Assembly (NCBI RefSeq): GCF_028368935.1
Contig: NZ_JAQNDK010000002.1
Location: 2,418,001-2,482,000 of the forward strand
Direction of reading: 5' to 3'
DNA length: 64,000 nt
DNA from: Sorangium aterium
Lineage (GTDB): Bacteria; Myxococcota_A; Polyangia; Polyangiales; Polyangiaceae
A program made the translations under genes and the position numbers. This document shows, piece by piece, positions 34,098 to 43,170 of the stretch (position 1 is its first letter; the number at the start of each line of letters is the position of its first letter). The notes under the pieces were generated by a model. That model saw only the letters and a list, made by a program, of their open reading frames with translations. It was not told the origin of the DNA and searched no databases.

Positions 34098-35651
34098 TCA
34101 GTGCGATGTCGTGTACTTGAACTCGAGGATCGCCCCCGGGTTGTCCAGGACCGTCGTGACGCCGCCGGTCGGCCCGCTCGTGTTCCCCGTGGTGTCCGTG
34201 ATGATGTAGAAGGTCTTGCGATCCGGGCTCATCGCGAGATCGCGGTACCGGTTCGTGGTCTGGAAGAGGACGACGGGCTCGCCCTCCACGGACTTCCCGT
34301 TCGGGCTCAGCTTCACCTGGTACACAGCGCCCTTCTTGAGGGAGGTCATCAGGAGAGAGTTCCCCCACCCGCGGATGCCGTGCCCGGCAGGGTAGTAGTG
34401 GAGCGAGGAGGGCGCGATCGTCGGCCAGCAGATGTACTGGCTGAACCCGCACGCCCAGTCGAAGAAGACGTAGTCGTTGGGGACGGTGTAGAAGGTGAGG
34501 AGCGGCTCCTTGAAGTCCGGATGGCTGAAGGCGCTCTCCAGCTGCCGCGGCACGGACGGGGGAGGAGCGAAGTCGCTCCAGGCGAGCTCGTTGCACGGCG
34601 TCGGGCTCGACGCCGACCAGTTGTCGTACGTGTACGCCTGGTCGTCCTTGTAGCCGGCGACGTACGGCCAGCCATAGTTCTTGCCGGCCTGGATGAGGTT
34701 CAGCTCGTCGTCGCTCTTCGGCCCGTGCTCGTTCGCGTAGAGCTTGTCGCCCCGGCCGAACGTGAGGCCCTGCGCGTTGCGATGGCCGTACGAGTAGATA
34801 TGGCTGCGGACCCCGTCGATCTTCGGGTTGTCCTTCGGGATCGAGCCATCGACGTTCAAGCGCAGGATCTTGCCGACGTATTTCGACCAGTCGTGCGCCG
34901 CGACCTCGGCCGCCGTGGGCAGCTCCTGCGCGCGGTTCGGGTTGCACATCCTGGCGAACTGATTGTTCCCCTGATCCCCGATGGTGTAATAGAGCTTCCC
35001 ATCGGGGCCGAACAGGAGCCGCGCGGAGTTGTGATCGTCGCTCCCCGGCAGGCCCGTGATGACGTCGACAGGGCTCCCGAGGGTCTCGGTCGCCCGGTTG
35101 TACGTGTAGCGGCGGATCTTCGTCCTGCGGTCCACCGCTGGATCTGCCGCGACGTTGTAGGTGAAGGACACGTACACATAGTCCTTCCCTTTGTGCTTGA
35201 GCAGATCCGGGTGCAGCGCCAGGGCCAGCAGCCCGTCCTGACCTCCCGACTGGAACGCCTCCGGGATGGTGATAGCGGTCTTCTGAAGGCCGTCCTCCGG
35301 CCTCACGCGCACGACCCGCTTCGCGGTGCGCTCGGTCAGCCACAGGTAGCCGTCCGGCCCCCAGACGATCCGCATCGGAAACGAGAGATCCCGTACGATC
35401 TCGCGCGAGGTGAACGCCGGCTCCTCGCCGGAGCACGCCTCGTCGCCATCGCCGAGATCCTCGGTATCACCGGCCTCGTCGGCCTCGTCGGCCTCGTCGG
35501 CCTCCTCGGTGACGATGGCCTGAGCATCGGATTCGAGCGGCTCGTCCACGTGACCCGCCTGATCACATCCGGTGAGGCTCCAAGAAGCCGTGGTAAGCAA
35601 ACCAACTTGAGCCAGAACGACAGCCAGGTTGCGTGAGATAAAGGGCGACAT
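34098..35651 (-). CDS. PQQ-dependent soluble aldose/glucose dehydrogenase (sGDH type), lipoprotein
   Basis: This 517-residue protein starts at ATG 35651 behind GGGAGGTGG. It has a signal peptide with lipobox (SLTGCDQ), an acidic linker with an EADEADEADEA repeat, then a six-bladed beta-propeller of the soluble quinoprotein glucose dehydrogenase family (GSDH). Landmarks are MRIVWGPDGYLWLTERTA, GQDGLLALALHPD, HNSARLLFGPDGKLYYTIGD followed by QGNNQ, YGHRNAQGLTF and NEHGPKSDDELN, plus the GYPY-like KNYGWPYV. It oxidises aldoses with PQQ and Ca2+ in the periplasm or at the surface. Substrate range and PQQ source cannot be seen here. Confidence 0.88.
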   Translation of the reverse strand: MSPFISRNLAVVLAQVGLLTTASWSLTGCDQAGHVDEPLESDAQAIVTEEADEADEADEAGDTEDLGDGDEACSGEEPAFTSREIVRDLSFPMRIVWGPDGYLWLTERTAKRVVRVRPEDGLQKTAITIPEAFQSGGQDGLLALALHPDLLKHKGKDYVYVSFTYNVAADPAVDRRTKIRRYTYNRATETLGSPVDVITGLPGSDDHNSARLLFGPDGKLYYTIGDQGNNQFARMCNPNRAQELPTAAEVAAHDWSKYVGKILRLNVDGSIPKDNPKIDGVRSHIYSYGHRNAQGLTFGRGDKLYANEHGPKSDDELNLIQAGKNYGWPYVAGYKDDQAYTYDNWSASSPTPCNELAWSDFAPPPSVPRQLESAFSHPDFKEPLLTFYTVPNDYVFFDWACGFSQYICWPTIAPSSLHYYPAGHGIRGWGNSLLMTSLKKGAVYQVKLSPNGKSVEGEPVVLFQTTNRYRDLAMSPDRKTFYIITDTTGNTSGPTGGVTTVLDNPGAILEFKYTTSH

Positions 35652-36310
35652 AGGACCACCTCCCTGTCTTGTTCAAGTGATTTTCAAATGTCGGTGCTGG
35701 CCAGATCCCACCGCGCCACGGCGTGGCGGACGCGCTGGGCAAATTTCGGCACGCAACCGGGGATCGCATGACGTCCGGTAGTGCCCTCCCCGGTTAGAGT
35801 AAGGTCTTTACTATAGCAAATCTGGAGCTCGTCTGCACTGACATCGTTGATTTGCGATACTGGTGGACGATATTGTGCGCAGACGAGCCACTGTGTCGTT
35901 CCTGGCGCAGACATGGATGCTCCGGTCGGCTCGAAGTCCCAGGGCGAAGCGCGACCTGCGTTGCGGCGATCCTCCGCTGACAGCGCGTGGCGCTGCGGAG
36001 GTGCTCTTGCGAGACGAAGACGGGGACTGGTCAAATTGGGATAGGGAGGCGGGGGGGCAGGGAGAAAAACTTAGTAAATCTCCCGCCTCCCCGTCTCCCT
36101 GTGATCGTCCTCGGCAAGGGCGACCACCATCCGGAGATGAGCCTCCGGGGCGCCGAGGAGCGAGCCCTTCTCGCTCTCGTGGCATCGCCTGCGCCTCGGC
36201 GGCCTTCGTGTCTGGGTCGCTGCGGCAGGCGGCCGAACGTCGCAGCGCGGCCGCGCTCGCGATGCCGCGCGCCGTGCGACGCTCGAAGGAGCGCTGGATC
36301 TCGGTGGGGG
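35652..36310. other. 659-bp region with no recognised gene
   Basis: This lies between the sugar dehydrogenase start and the stop of the GYF protein. It holds a 10-bp inverted repeat GGGAGGCGGG (36044-36053) / CCCGCCTCCC (36082-36091) flanking an AT-richer loop, which could be a terminator or RNA structure. An AT-richer patch at 35800-35880 may be the dehydrogenase promoter. Open frames here have no recognisable content. Confidence 0.45.
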
Positions 36311-37111
36311 TTACTTCGCCGGCGCCTGCTCTGCGGTCGCGCCGAGCTTCTCGATCGAGCGCGGGGTCCCGAAGCCGGGCCCGCCGAGCGCGGTCTCGAT
36401 CTTCAGATACTCACCCTGATGCCCGGAGGAGCGCGCGGCGTCGAGGAGGACGTCATTGCGGTAGAGCGTCACGATCAGCCCCGCCACGACCGACAGCGCC
36501 AGCGTCAGGCGCTGCGCCCGGCCCGTCTCGCGCGCGCGAGGCGCCGCGTAGGACACCTCATTCAGCAAGACCTGCTCCCGAACCTCCGGCATCCACGGCG
36601 GCGAGGTGGGCCGAGACGCCGCGAGCATCGCCGCGGGCGGCGCCTGCACCTCGGTCCGTGTCACGAGGTTGGGCGAGCTGTCGTCCAGCGCTCCGAGCGG
36701 CATCGTGTCGCCCAGCGACATCGGGGCGCCGAGCGGCATCGTGGAGGACATGTTCGACGCCACCGGCGTCGGATGGTCGGAGTCCATGTTCCGCCGCGCA
36801 GGGGCGCGCGGGGGCGGCGGAGGCGGGCCCCGACGCGCCGTGCTCGGCGGAGGACCCTGGACCTGCGCCGGCTCGGGCGGCGTCGGCTCGATTCCCGCCA
36901 CGACGCCGAGCGGCTGCCAGGCGGCCATCCCAGGGCGCCATATCTTCGTCGTCTCGTCGATCACGTCGAGACGGAACAGGTCGTCGAGCTTGTCCAACGT
37001 CAGCACCTTGATGTCGTCAGGCGCGATCGCGACATGCCAGAGACTCTCGCGATCATCGGTTGCCGGAACGGGCGGCGCCGGGCGCCTGGCCGGAAGGGGC
37101 GGCGGTTTCAT
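36311..37111 (-). CDS. GYF-domain (DUF4339-type) membrane protein
   Basis: This 266-residue protein starts at ATG 37111 behind GGGAGGA. A GYF_2 domain lies at residues about 24-68 (WHVAIAPDDIKVLTLDKLDDL, VIDETTKIWRPGMAAWQPL). A Pro-rich and Met/Pro/Leu repeat region (STMPLGAPMSLGDTMPLGA) is followed by one transmembrane segment near residues 203-220 (LTLALSVVAGLIVTLY) and a short exterior tail. GYF_2 domains bind proline-rich partners. Such proteins are frequent in myxobacteria beside signalling genes. Function unknown. Confidence 0.78.
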   Translation of the reverse strand: MKPPPLPARRPAPPVPATDDRESLWHVAIAPDDIKVLTLDKLDDLFRLDVIDETTKIWRPGMAAWQPLGVVAGIEPTPPEPAQVQGPPPSTARRGPPPPPPRAPARRNMDSDHPTPVASNMSSTMPLGAPMSLGDTMPLGALDDSSPNLVTRTEVQAPPAAMLAASRPTSPPWMPEVREQVLLNEVSYAAPRARETGRAQRLTLALSVVAGLIVTLYRNDVLLDAARSSGHQGEYLKIETALGGPGFGTPRSIEKLGATAEQAPAK

Positions 37112-37314
37112 ACAAAGTCCTCCCTTGCGCCCGCGAGGATGCCACGGCGCGCGCGCACCGTACACACCGACATGAGCCTCCGCGTGCTTTCGAGACGGTG
37201 CGGATTTTTGCAATGAGTGAGGTGTGAGCTGTAACGCTGTGACCCGTGGCGCTGGCGGGATCCTCGCCATGCCGGTATTCTCGCCGGCGATGGCGGCGGA
37301 GCATGGAGGCAGTC

Positions 37315-38109
37315 ATGAACATCGCGGATGAGGCGATCGGGGCCGGCAACAGCGCTGGATCGTCCAGCTTCCGACGCTGGATGCGCGTGATGCCGGCGCT
37401 CCTCCTCGTCGCGGCCGCGGCGTTCGTGGCGGCATATTACGTCCCGCTTCACCGCGCTCACGTGCTCTTGCTGGAGGAGCAGCGGAAGTCGAACCAGAGG
37501 GGCAAAGAGCTCGAACAGACGCTGAGCCAGGTGCGCGGGGAGCTCCAGGCGAAGACGGCGCAGATCGAGAAGAGCGAGGCGGAGCGGCAGCAGACCGAGG
37601 CCGCGAAGAAATCGGGCGTCGATCGGGTCGAGCAGATCAAGGCGGAGCTCGCGGGGAAGCTCGACAAGCACGTCAAGAAAGGGGTCGCGGCGGTCGCGGT
37701 CGCGGAGGGACAGGCGTTCGTCGCGCTCTCGGAGAGCGCGGTGTTCCTCCCCAACACGGTCGACGTGAGCCCGCAGGGGCAAGCCCTCCTCTGCCAGGTG
37801 TCGGGGGCGCTGTCCGCGAGCGGCGGCGGCCAGGCGCCGCTGCGCGTCGGCGCGGTCAGCGGTCCTCCGGCCTCGGTCCCTGCGCCCTTGCAGGCCGCCT
37901 ATCCGACGCCGTGGGAGCTCTCGGCGGTCCGGGCGGCGACCGTCACGCAGACCCTCCAGGACAAGTGCTCGGTGGCAGGGGCCCGGCTGTCGGCGGTCGG
38001 GCACGCCGAGCACGACCCCGCGGCCGCCGCGCTCGGGGAGACGAAGCTGCCTCCGGGGCGCGTCGAGATCTCCGTCGCGCTGCCGGGGGCCTCCCCCGCG
38101 GCGAAGTGA
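37315..38109 (+). CDS. OmpA/MotB-like cell-wall-binding protein with coiled coil
   Basis: This 264-residue protein starts at ATG 37315 (GGAGG six bases upstream; the in-frame ATG at 37303 sits in that site). It has one transmembrane segment (about 26-45, MPALLLVAAAAFVAAYYV), then a coiled coil (about 50-115, rich in Glu/Gln/Lys heptads). The OmpA/MotB domain follows: QAFVALSESAVFLPNTVDVS, PTPWELSAVRAATVTQTLQDK and RLSAVGHAEHDP. This is the standard fold for non-covalent peptidoglycan binding. Stator or structural role cannot be distinguished. It diverges from the GYF gene. Confidence 0.85.
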   Translation: MNIADEAIGAGNSAGSSSFRRWMRVMPALLLVAAAAFVAAYYVPLHRAHVLLLEEQRKSNQRGKELEQTLSQVRGELQAKTAQIEKSEAERQQTEAAKKSGVDRVEQIKAELAGKLDKHVKKGVAAVAVAEGQAFVALSESAVFLPNTVDVSPQGQALLCQVSGALSASGGGQAPLRVGAVSGPPASVPAPLQAAYPTPWELSAVRAATVTQTLQDKCSVAGARLSAVGHAEHDPAAAALGETKLPPGRVEISVALPGASPAAK

Positions 38110-38116
38110 CGGCCGC

Positions 38117-38151
38117 GGGGGCGCTCGACCTGCGCGTCGTCAGGCGCCCCC
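38117..38151. terminator. hairpin at convergent junction
   Basis: GGGGGCGC (38117-38124) pairs with GCGCCCCC (38144-38151), just after the OmpA-like stop and overlapping the last codons of the opposing cheA gene. There is no T-tract. Confidence 0.5.
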
Positions 38152-40314
38152 CAGGCTGGCCGCGATGATCCGGCGCAGCTCCTCCTCGACGAACCGCTGC
38201 TTCGACAGCACCGCCCGCACGCCGAGCCCGCGCAGCGCGGCCTCGCTCTGCTCCTGCGCCGCCGTCGTCAGCACGACGACCGGCACGCGGGCGAGCCCGG
38301 GCGAGCGCCTGAGCTCCGCCACCAGCTCCAGGCCGCTCATGTAGGGCATCTCCAGGTCGGTCAGCACCACGTCGGGCGGCGCCGCCCGCGCCCGCGCGAG
38401 CCCCTCCCGCCCGTCGGTCGCCTCCTCGACGCGCAGCCCGAGCGACCGCAGGATGCCGCAGAGCAGCTCCCGCGCGACGGGCGCGTCCTCCACGACCAGC
38501 GCGAGTGGCTCCCGCTTCTGCTCGGCGGCGGCGAAGGGCGCCTCCCGCGGCGCCTGCCGGGCGTACGCGAACAGCCGCTCCACGTCGAGGAGCAGCATCG
38601 CCTCGCCGTCCGCGGTCGGCGCCACCGCGCGCACGAGCGGCGAGGTGACGGGCATCTCCTCGGAGCGCACGAGCGCGACCAGCCGGGGGTTCTCGTAGCC
38701 GCCCACGCTCACCGCGAAGAGGCCCGCGGCGTGGTGCAGCACGAGCGCCGCGTCCCCGGGCTCGGGCTGGCCTCCGTCGCCGAGCACCGCCCCGAGCGCG
38801 TACAGCGGCGCGAGCTCGGCGCCGGCGCCGCTGGTCAGGCGCACGCGCGGCCCGTCGGGGGTGTGCAGGAGCTCCTCGTCCTCCAGCAGCACGACCGAGT
38901 GCACGGCGTGGGTCGGCACCGCGCACCGGAAGCGCCCGCTGGAGATGGGGACCACCTCCTCGCCGTGCAGGTTCTTCGGCACCACGAGCAGGATGGTCGT
39001 GCCGAGGCCGGGCTTCGAGTCGACCCGTACCTGCCCGCCCAGCGCGCCGATCTCGCGCGCCACGATGTCGAGCCCGACGCCCCGGCCCGAGATCGCGCCG
39101 ACGCTGCGGCTCGTCGTGAGCCCGTGCGCGAACAGGTACGGGATGAGCTCGGCGTCGTCGAGGGACCAGGCGCCCGGGACCGAGGGCGCGAGCACCTCGC
39201 GCAGGCGGGCGAAGTCGACCCCGCCGCCGTCGTCCTTCACCTCGATCCGCACGGCGGCGTCGGTCTGGATCACGGTCACCGCCACCGTCCCGCGCGCGGG
39301 CTTGCCGCGGCGCGCCCGGACGTCCGCCGGCTCGATCCCGTGGTCGATGGCGTTGCGCACGAGGTGCAGCAGCGCCGGCTCGAGGCGGCGCTCCACGGCC
39401 GCGTCGAGCAGCCCCGTCCCCTCGACCCGCGCCTCGACGTCCTTGCCCAGCATGCGCGCGGCGCTCCGGGCGGCGAGCGACACCTGGTTCAGCAGGCGCT
39501 CGGTGCGCACGACCGACGCCCTCCGGACCACCTCGTCGAGCTCGCCGAGCGCGCGCCCTGCCGCGAACTCGTTGCTGGACGAGTCCGCCCGGACGGCGCC
39601 CAGGAGGCGCTCGATCTCGGCACCATAGCCGAGCGTCTTCGCGATGCGCTCTGCAAAGCGGTCCGGCGCGCCCCGGGGGTCGATCTCGACGAGCAGCGCG
39701 CGGAGCATGCGCTGGGACTCGCGGAGGCGCCGCTGGATGACCTCCCGCTCGCCGTGGAGCCGCTGGAGCTCCTGCAAGAGCGCCCCGACGGCCTCGACGT
39801 CGAGGGCCGCGCGGGCGGTCGGCTGGGCGGGGTCGGGCGGCGCGTCGGGCGGGTCCAGCCGCGGCGGCAGGACGCTCTCGTGCACGGACTCAGGCGGCGG
39901 CGCGAGCGGCGGCGCGAGCTCGCCGGCGGGCAAGCCGCTGCCGCCGAGCTCCGCGCGCGCCGCGCGGAGGGTCTCCTTCACGATCTCGAGCTCGGGCGCG
40001 GCGTCGCCGCCGGGGCTCGCCGACAGGAGCCCCAGCCCCTCCAGCGCGCCGAGGAGGCTGTCGCCGGTGAGCTGCGTGGGGCGCGCGCCGCCCCGCACCG
40101 CGTCGATGACGTCCTCCGCCAGCTCGGCCAGGTCGCCGCACGCGGCGAGCTCCAGCATATGCGCTTCGCCCTTCAGCGTGTGCAGGAGCCGGCGCAGCAC
40201 CTGCAGGTTGCCGCTCTGGCCCTGCTCGTAGCCGAGCCACAGGTCGGTCGCCTGGGCCACGCGGTCCGGCATGGTCCGGTGGAACGCGGCGACGAGATCA
40301 GCCCGGCTCCTCAT
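38140..40314 (-). CDS. hybrid CheA-type histidine kinase with CheW-like and receiver domains
   Basis: This 724-residue protein has: Hpt (P1) domain with phosphorylatable His45 in LLHTLKGEAHM; a Pro/Ala-rich linker (about 115-165, no P2); a P3-like helical dimerisation region; a P4 ATPase with LVRNAIDHGIEPADVRARRGKP (N box), DDGGGVDF and SGRGVGLDIV (G boxes); and a CheW-like P5 domain (about 440-590). The receiver domain (602-724) has phosphoacceptor Asp653 (LTDLEMP) and Lys705. This FrzE/hybrid-CheA layout is common in myxobacterial chemosensory systems. It overlaps the end of the MCP gene by 17 bases. No cheB or cheR is in the cluster. Confidence 0.92.
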   Translation of the reverse strand: MRSRADLVAAFHRTMPDRVAQATDLWLGYEQGQSGNLQVLRRLLHTLKGEAHMLELAACGDLAELAEDVIDAVRGGARPTQLTGDSLLGALEGLGLLSASPGGDAAPELEIVKETLRAARAELGGSGLPAGELAPPLAPPPESVHESVLPPRLDPPDAPPDPAQPTARAALDVEAVGALLQELQRLHGEREVIQRRLRESQRMLRALLVEIDPRGAPDRFAERIAKTLGYGAEIERLLGAVRADSSSNEFAAGRALGELDEVVRRASVVRTERLLNQVSLAARSAARMLGKDVEARVEGTGLLDAAVERRLEPALLHLVRNAIDHGIEPADVRARRGKPARGTVAVTVIQTDAAVRIEVKDDGGGVDFARLREVLAPSVPGAWSLDDAELIPYLFAHGLTTSRSVGAISGRGVGLDIVAREIGALGGQVRVDSKPGLGTTILLVVPKNLHGEEVVPISSGRFRCAVPTHAVHSVVLLEDEELLHTPDGPRVRLTSGAGAELAPLYALGAVLGDGGQPEPGDAALVLHHAAGLFAVSVGGYENPRLVALVRSEEMPVTSPLVRAVAPTADGEAMLLLDVERLFAYARQAPREAPFAAAEQKREPLALVVEDAPVARELLCGILRSLGLRVEEATDGREGLARARAAPPDVVLTDLEMPYMSGLELVAELRRSPGLARVPVVVLTTAAQEQSEAALRGLGVRAVLSKQRFVEEELRRIIAASLGGA

Positions 40315-41863
40315 CCGCGTCCGCCTCCGCGCTTTCGGGCTTGCTGGCCCTCGCCCCCAGCGGCTTGACCCGGAAGGCCTTCGCCGTCGTCTTGAGCACG
40401 TGCGACAGCTGGAGCAGCGACTCGGCCGACCGCGTCGCGGCCACGCTGCTCGTCAGCGCGTCGTTCACCGCCCCGACGATGTCGACGATCGCCGTCTTGA
40501 CCCGCGCCGTCCCCTCGCGCTGGTGGTCCACCGCGTCCGAGATCTGCGCGGCGGCCGCGGCCGTGTCGCGGGCCAGCTTGATCCCGTCCTCGGTCGCGAG
40601 CACGGACGCGTGGGAGGCCGCGTGCATGTTCGCCACGAGCTTCCGGATGTCGCGCACCGAGTCCATGACGTGCTCGGACAGGCGGCGCATCTCGGCGGCC
40701 ACGAGCGAGAACCCGCGCCCCACCTCGCCGGCCTTCGTGCCCTCGAGCGCGGCGTTGAGCGCGAGCAGGTCCGACTTGTCGGCGATGCTCTGGATCAAGG
40801 ACAGGATCTCGCCGATGCGGTCCGAGTGGGAGCTGACGAGGCGCGTCTGCTCCGCGGTGTGCTGGACGCTGACGAGGCTCCGCTGCGCCATCTCGTGCAC
40901 GGTCGTCGCGTCCTTCGCGATGTGATCCGCGCTGGCGGTCAGGGCCTCGACGGTCCGCCGGATCTCCTCGAGCGCCGCGTTCTGCTGGCTCGCGCTCGTC
41001 TCCTGCTCGCGCACCGACGAGAACATGCCGGCGGCGGCCGACGCGACCTCCGCCGAGGTGTTGCCAATCCGCGAGGCGAGCTCCTGGAGGCTCGTCACCA
41101 TGGAGCGGAACGCGGCGAACAGCTCCCCGTCGCCGGTGATCTTGCACGTGAAGTCGCCGCCAGCGACCCGCGCGGCCGTCTCCTGGAGCTCGCGCAGCTG
41201 GGTGTTCATCCGCTCGAACGCGCTGGCCATGTCCCCGAGCTCGTCGTCGGAGATCCTGAGGGACAGCCGGGCCGAGACGTCGCCGCGGGCGATCCGGTCC
41301 GCCGCCTCCTTGATGTGCGCCATCGAGCGCGTCATGCGCGCCGAGATGACCCAGGCGAGGCCCAGGCCGAGCAGCGCGATCCCCGCCGATTGCAGGGCGA
41401 TGGTCTTGCGCGCGTCGGCGCGGCGCTCGGCGATCCGGTCGCTGCGCAGCCCGACGGCCAGCGTCCCGAGCTGGCGATCGCCGTTCCGCGACCGGATCGG
41501 GGCCTCGCTGACGACGACGCCGGCGTCGCCCCGGCCCCGCGCGCCCTCGGGCGCCTGCGCCGCGCCGATCGCGGCGATGCGCTGCCCCCTCGCGTCGTAG
41601 ACGGACACCCAGCTCACCAGGGGATCGGTCATCGCGGTGCGCAGGGTGTCCGGGAAGGTCTCCGGCGGCTGCTCGAGGTCCATGGCCACGCCGATGGGCT
41701 CCTTCAGCATGGTGGCGAGGATCCCGGCGCGCTCGCGCAGCTCGGCCTCGCTCGCCCGCGCGGCGTGCTCGGGGATCAGCCACAGATCCAGCGCCGACAG
41801 CACGATGGCCACCGACGCGACGAGGGCGGCGATCTTCCAGCGGATAGAGCGAAAGTTGAGCAT
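40298..41863 (-). CDS. methyl-accepting chemotaxis receptor with YfiN-like periplasmic sensor
   Basis: This 521-residue receptor has TM1 (11-30) and a short periplasmic domain (about 31-155), in which ELRERAGILATMLKEPIGVAMD and DPLVSWVSVYDARGQRIA resemble the CHASE8-like sensor of YfiN diguanylate cyclases. TM2 (about 156-175), HAMP (176-228) and a second HAMP-like segment (231-262) follow. The signalling domain has hairpin tip SDLLALNAALEGTKAGEVGR (363-382). Its close coupling to cheA (17-base overlap) and to a YfiR-like gene upstream suggests that the periplasmic partner gates it. The sensor resemblance is by pattern and needs profile comparison. Confidence 0.88.
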   Translation of the reverse strand: MLNFRSIRWKIAALVASVAIVLSALDLWLIPEHAARASEAELRERAGILATMLKEPIGVAMDLEQPPETFPDTLRTAMTDPLVSWVSVYDARGQRIAAIGAAQAPEGARGRGDAGVVVSEAPIRSRNGDRQLGTLAVGLRSDRIAERRADARKTIALQSAGIALLGLGLAWVISARMTRSMAHIKEAADRIARGDVSARLSLRISDDELGDMASAFERMNTQLRELQETAARVAGGDFTCKITGDGELFAAFRSMVTSLQELASRIGNTSAEVASAAAGMFSSVREQETSASQQNAALEEIRRTVEALTASADHIAKDATTVHEMAQRSLVSVQHTAEQTRLVSSHSDRIGEILSLIQSIADKSDLLALNAALEGTKAGEVGRGFSLVAAEMRRLSEHVMDSVRDIRKLVANMHAASHASVLATEDGIKLARDTAAAAAQISDAVDHQREGTARVKTAIVDIVGAVNDALTSSVAATRSAESLLQLSHVLKTTAKAFRVKPLGARASKPESAEADADEEPG

Positions 41864-42000
41864 GGCGGGTGAGGGACGGCGATGGCGGACGCGGAACGAG
41901 AAGCGCTGGCTGGGAGATGGGAGATCGCGAGTCGTGAGCCGTGAGCGGTGAAGTTGCGAGCGGCGATGCGCGGTGTCCGGTGGCGGACGTCGCGAGGGCC

Positions 42001-42582
42001 TCAGTCGACGATGCGGGCGAGCCGGAGGAGCTGCGGGTCGAAGCGGAGGCCGACGGCGTTGGCGTGCTTCACGTTCAGCAGGAGCTCGGGCTTGGCGCCC
42101 GAGAGCCCCACGGCGACGGCGCAGCCGCGCTTCGTGTCGTCGCCGTCGCCGCACACGACGATGCGGACGACGGCTCCCTCGCGTGACGGGATGTCCGGGA
42201 TGGCCGCGGCGAGCCCGCGCGCCACATAGACCACCTCGGCGCCGGCGGCGCGGAGCGCCTCCTGCAGCTGGGCCCTTCCGCTGTACGTCACGCGCAGGAC
42301 CGACGCCTGCCGCTTGGCCACGGTCGTCTTCGCGGCCAGCCTGGAGAGCACGGCCGCCATCGCGCTCGCGTCCTCTGCGCTCGCGCCCGACTCCGCCCCG
42401 ACGACCGCGAGCACGGCCGTGCCCGCGCGGCTCGCGAACCCGCTCTCGTAGCCGATCGATCGCAGGAGGATGGCGCCTCGCAGCTCGTAGGGGACGGAGG
42501 CGGCAGAGCGGCTCTCGGTGCTCACGGTCGTGAGGAGCGCCGCGGCCATCAGCATTCGAATCGACGAGATCGGAGATACCAT
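42001..42582 (-). CDS. YfiR-like periplasmic protein (DUF4154)
   Basis: This 193-residue protein has a signal peptide (cleavage near SRSA-AS). The mature part follows the YfiR/DUF4154 pattern: AILLRSIGYESGFASRAGTA, VLAVVGAES, ASVLRVTYSGRAQLQEALRA (strand plus helix), AEVVYVARGLAAAIPDI, a Cys pair in VVCGDGDDTKRGCAVAVGLS, and the family ending LLLNVKHANAVGLRFDPQLLRLARIVD. Known YfiR is a periplasmic, redox-sensitive inhibitor of the diguanylate cyclase YfiN. Here no cyclase is nearby; the next gene downstream is an MCP. ATG 42582 is the most natural start for the signal. Confidence 0.78.
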   Translation of the reverse strand: MVSPISSIRMLMAAALLTTVSTESRSAASVPYELRGAILLRSIGYESGFASRAGTAVLAVVGAESGASAEDASAMAAVLSRLAAKTTVAKRQASVLRVTYSGRAQLQEALRAAGAEVVYVARGLAAAIPDIPSREGAVVRIVVCGDGDDTKRGCAVAVGLSGAKPELLLNVKHANAVGLRFDPQLLRLARIVD

Positions 42583-42657
42583 GTTCCGCTGGCGAGCTTC
42601 GTAGGAGCGCGGACGGATCCTCGATAAGCGTGGCATCAGGCGACCGCGGACCCCACG

Positions 42658-43170
42658 TCAACGTTCCTTGGCGGCGAGCCGCTTGACCAGGGCCGGCAGA
42701 CGATCGAGGTGGCGCTTCGAGAGGACCGCGTCCGCCTGGACCTCCAGCTGCAGCTGTTCGAGCTCCCGCTCGGAGTGTCCGGACATCAGGATGACGCTGA
42801 GCTGCCCGAGCCGCTGGTTCTTCCGGAACAGGGTGAGCAGCCGGTCCCCACGGATGGTGGGCATGAAGACGTCGAGGACGACGACGCGCACCTGGTGCCG
42901 CACGATGGCCTGCGTCGCCCCGATGGGGGAGGGGAGCGCGAGCACCTGAAAACCGGCAGAGCGCAGCACGCGAGACACCTCTTCTCGGGCGATCTCGCTG
43001 TCGTCGATCACGAGCACAGGCGCGTTGGTCGGCGCGGTTGTCGGCGTGCTCGCCGGAGCGCTCGCCGGCGACCGCGACAGCGGGGCCCCGCTCGCCGGGG
43101 ACGCCTCGACGGCCGAATCGAGCGGCGGTCTGGGTTTGGACGCAGGCGATCGGGAGCTCGGAACGCTCAT
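42658..43170 (-). CDS. single-domain response regulator with Pro/Ser/Ala N-terminal extension
   Basis: In this 170-residue protein residues 1-50 are a disordered Pro/Ser/Ala/Thr segment. The receiver domain (51-165) has acidic Asp56/Asp57, phosphoacceptor Asp100 (VVVLDVFMP), Ser130 (LMSGHS) and Lys152 (VLSKRHL). There is no output domain, as in CheY-type regulators. Its start overlaps the cheW stop by four bases (ATGA read on the minus strand). It is probably the phospho-acceptor of the CheA encoded two genes downstream of the YfiR-like gene. Confidence 0.88.
   Translation of the reverse strand: MSVPSSRSPASKPRPPLDSAVEASPASGAPLSRSPASAPASTPTTAPTNAPVLVIDDSEIAREEVSRVLRSAGFQVLALPSPIGATQAIVRHQVRVVVLDVFMPTIRGDRLLTLFRKNQRLGQLSVILMSGHSERELEQLQLEVQADAVLSKRHLDRLPALVKRLAAKER

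Noticed and set aside
35684-36185. Short frames on both strands in the gap before the GYF protein
   Set aside because: None has a ribosome site together with domain-like sequence, and composition changes along each frame.
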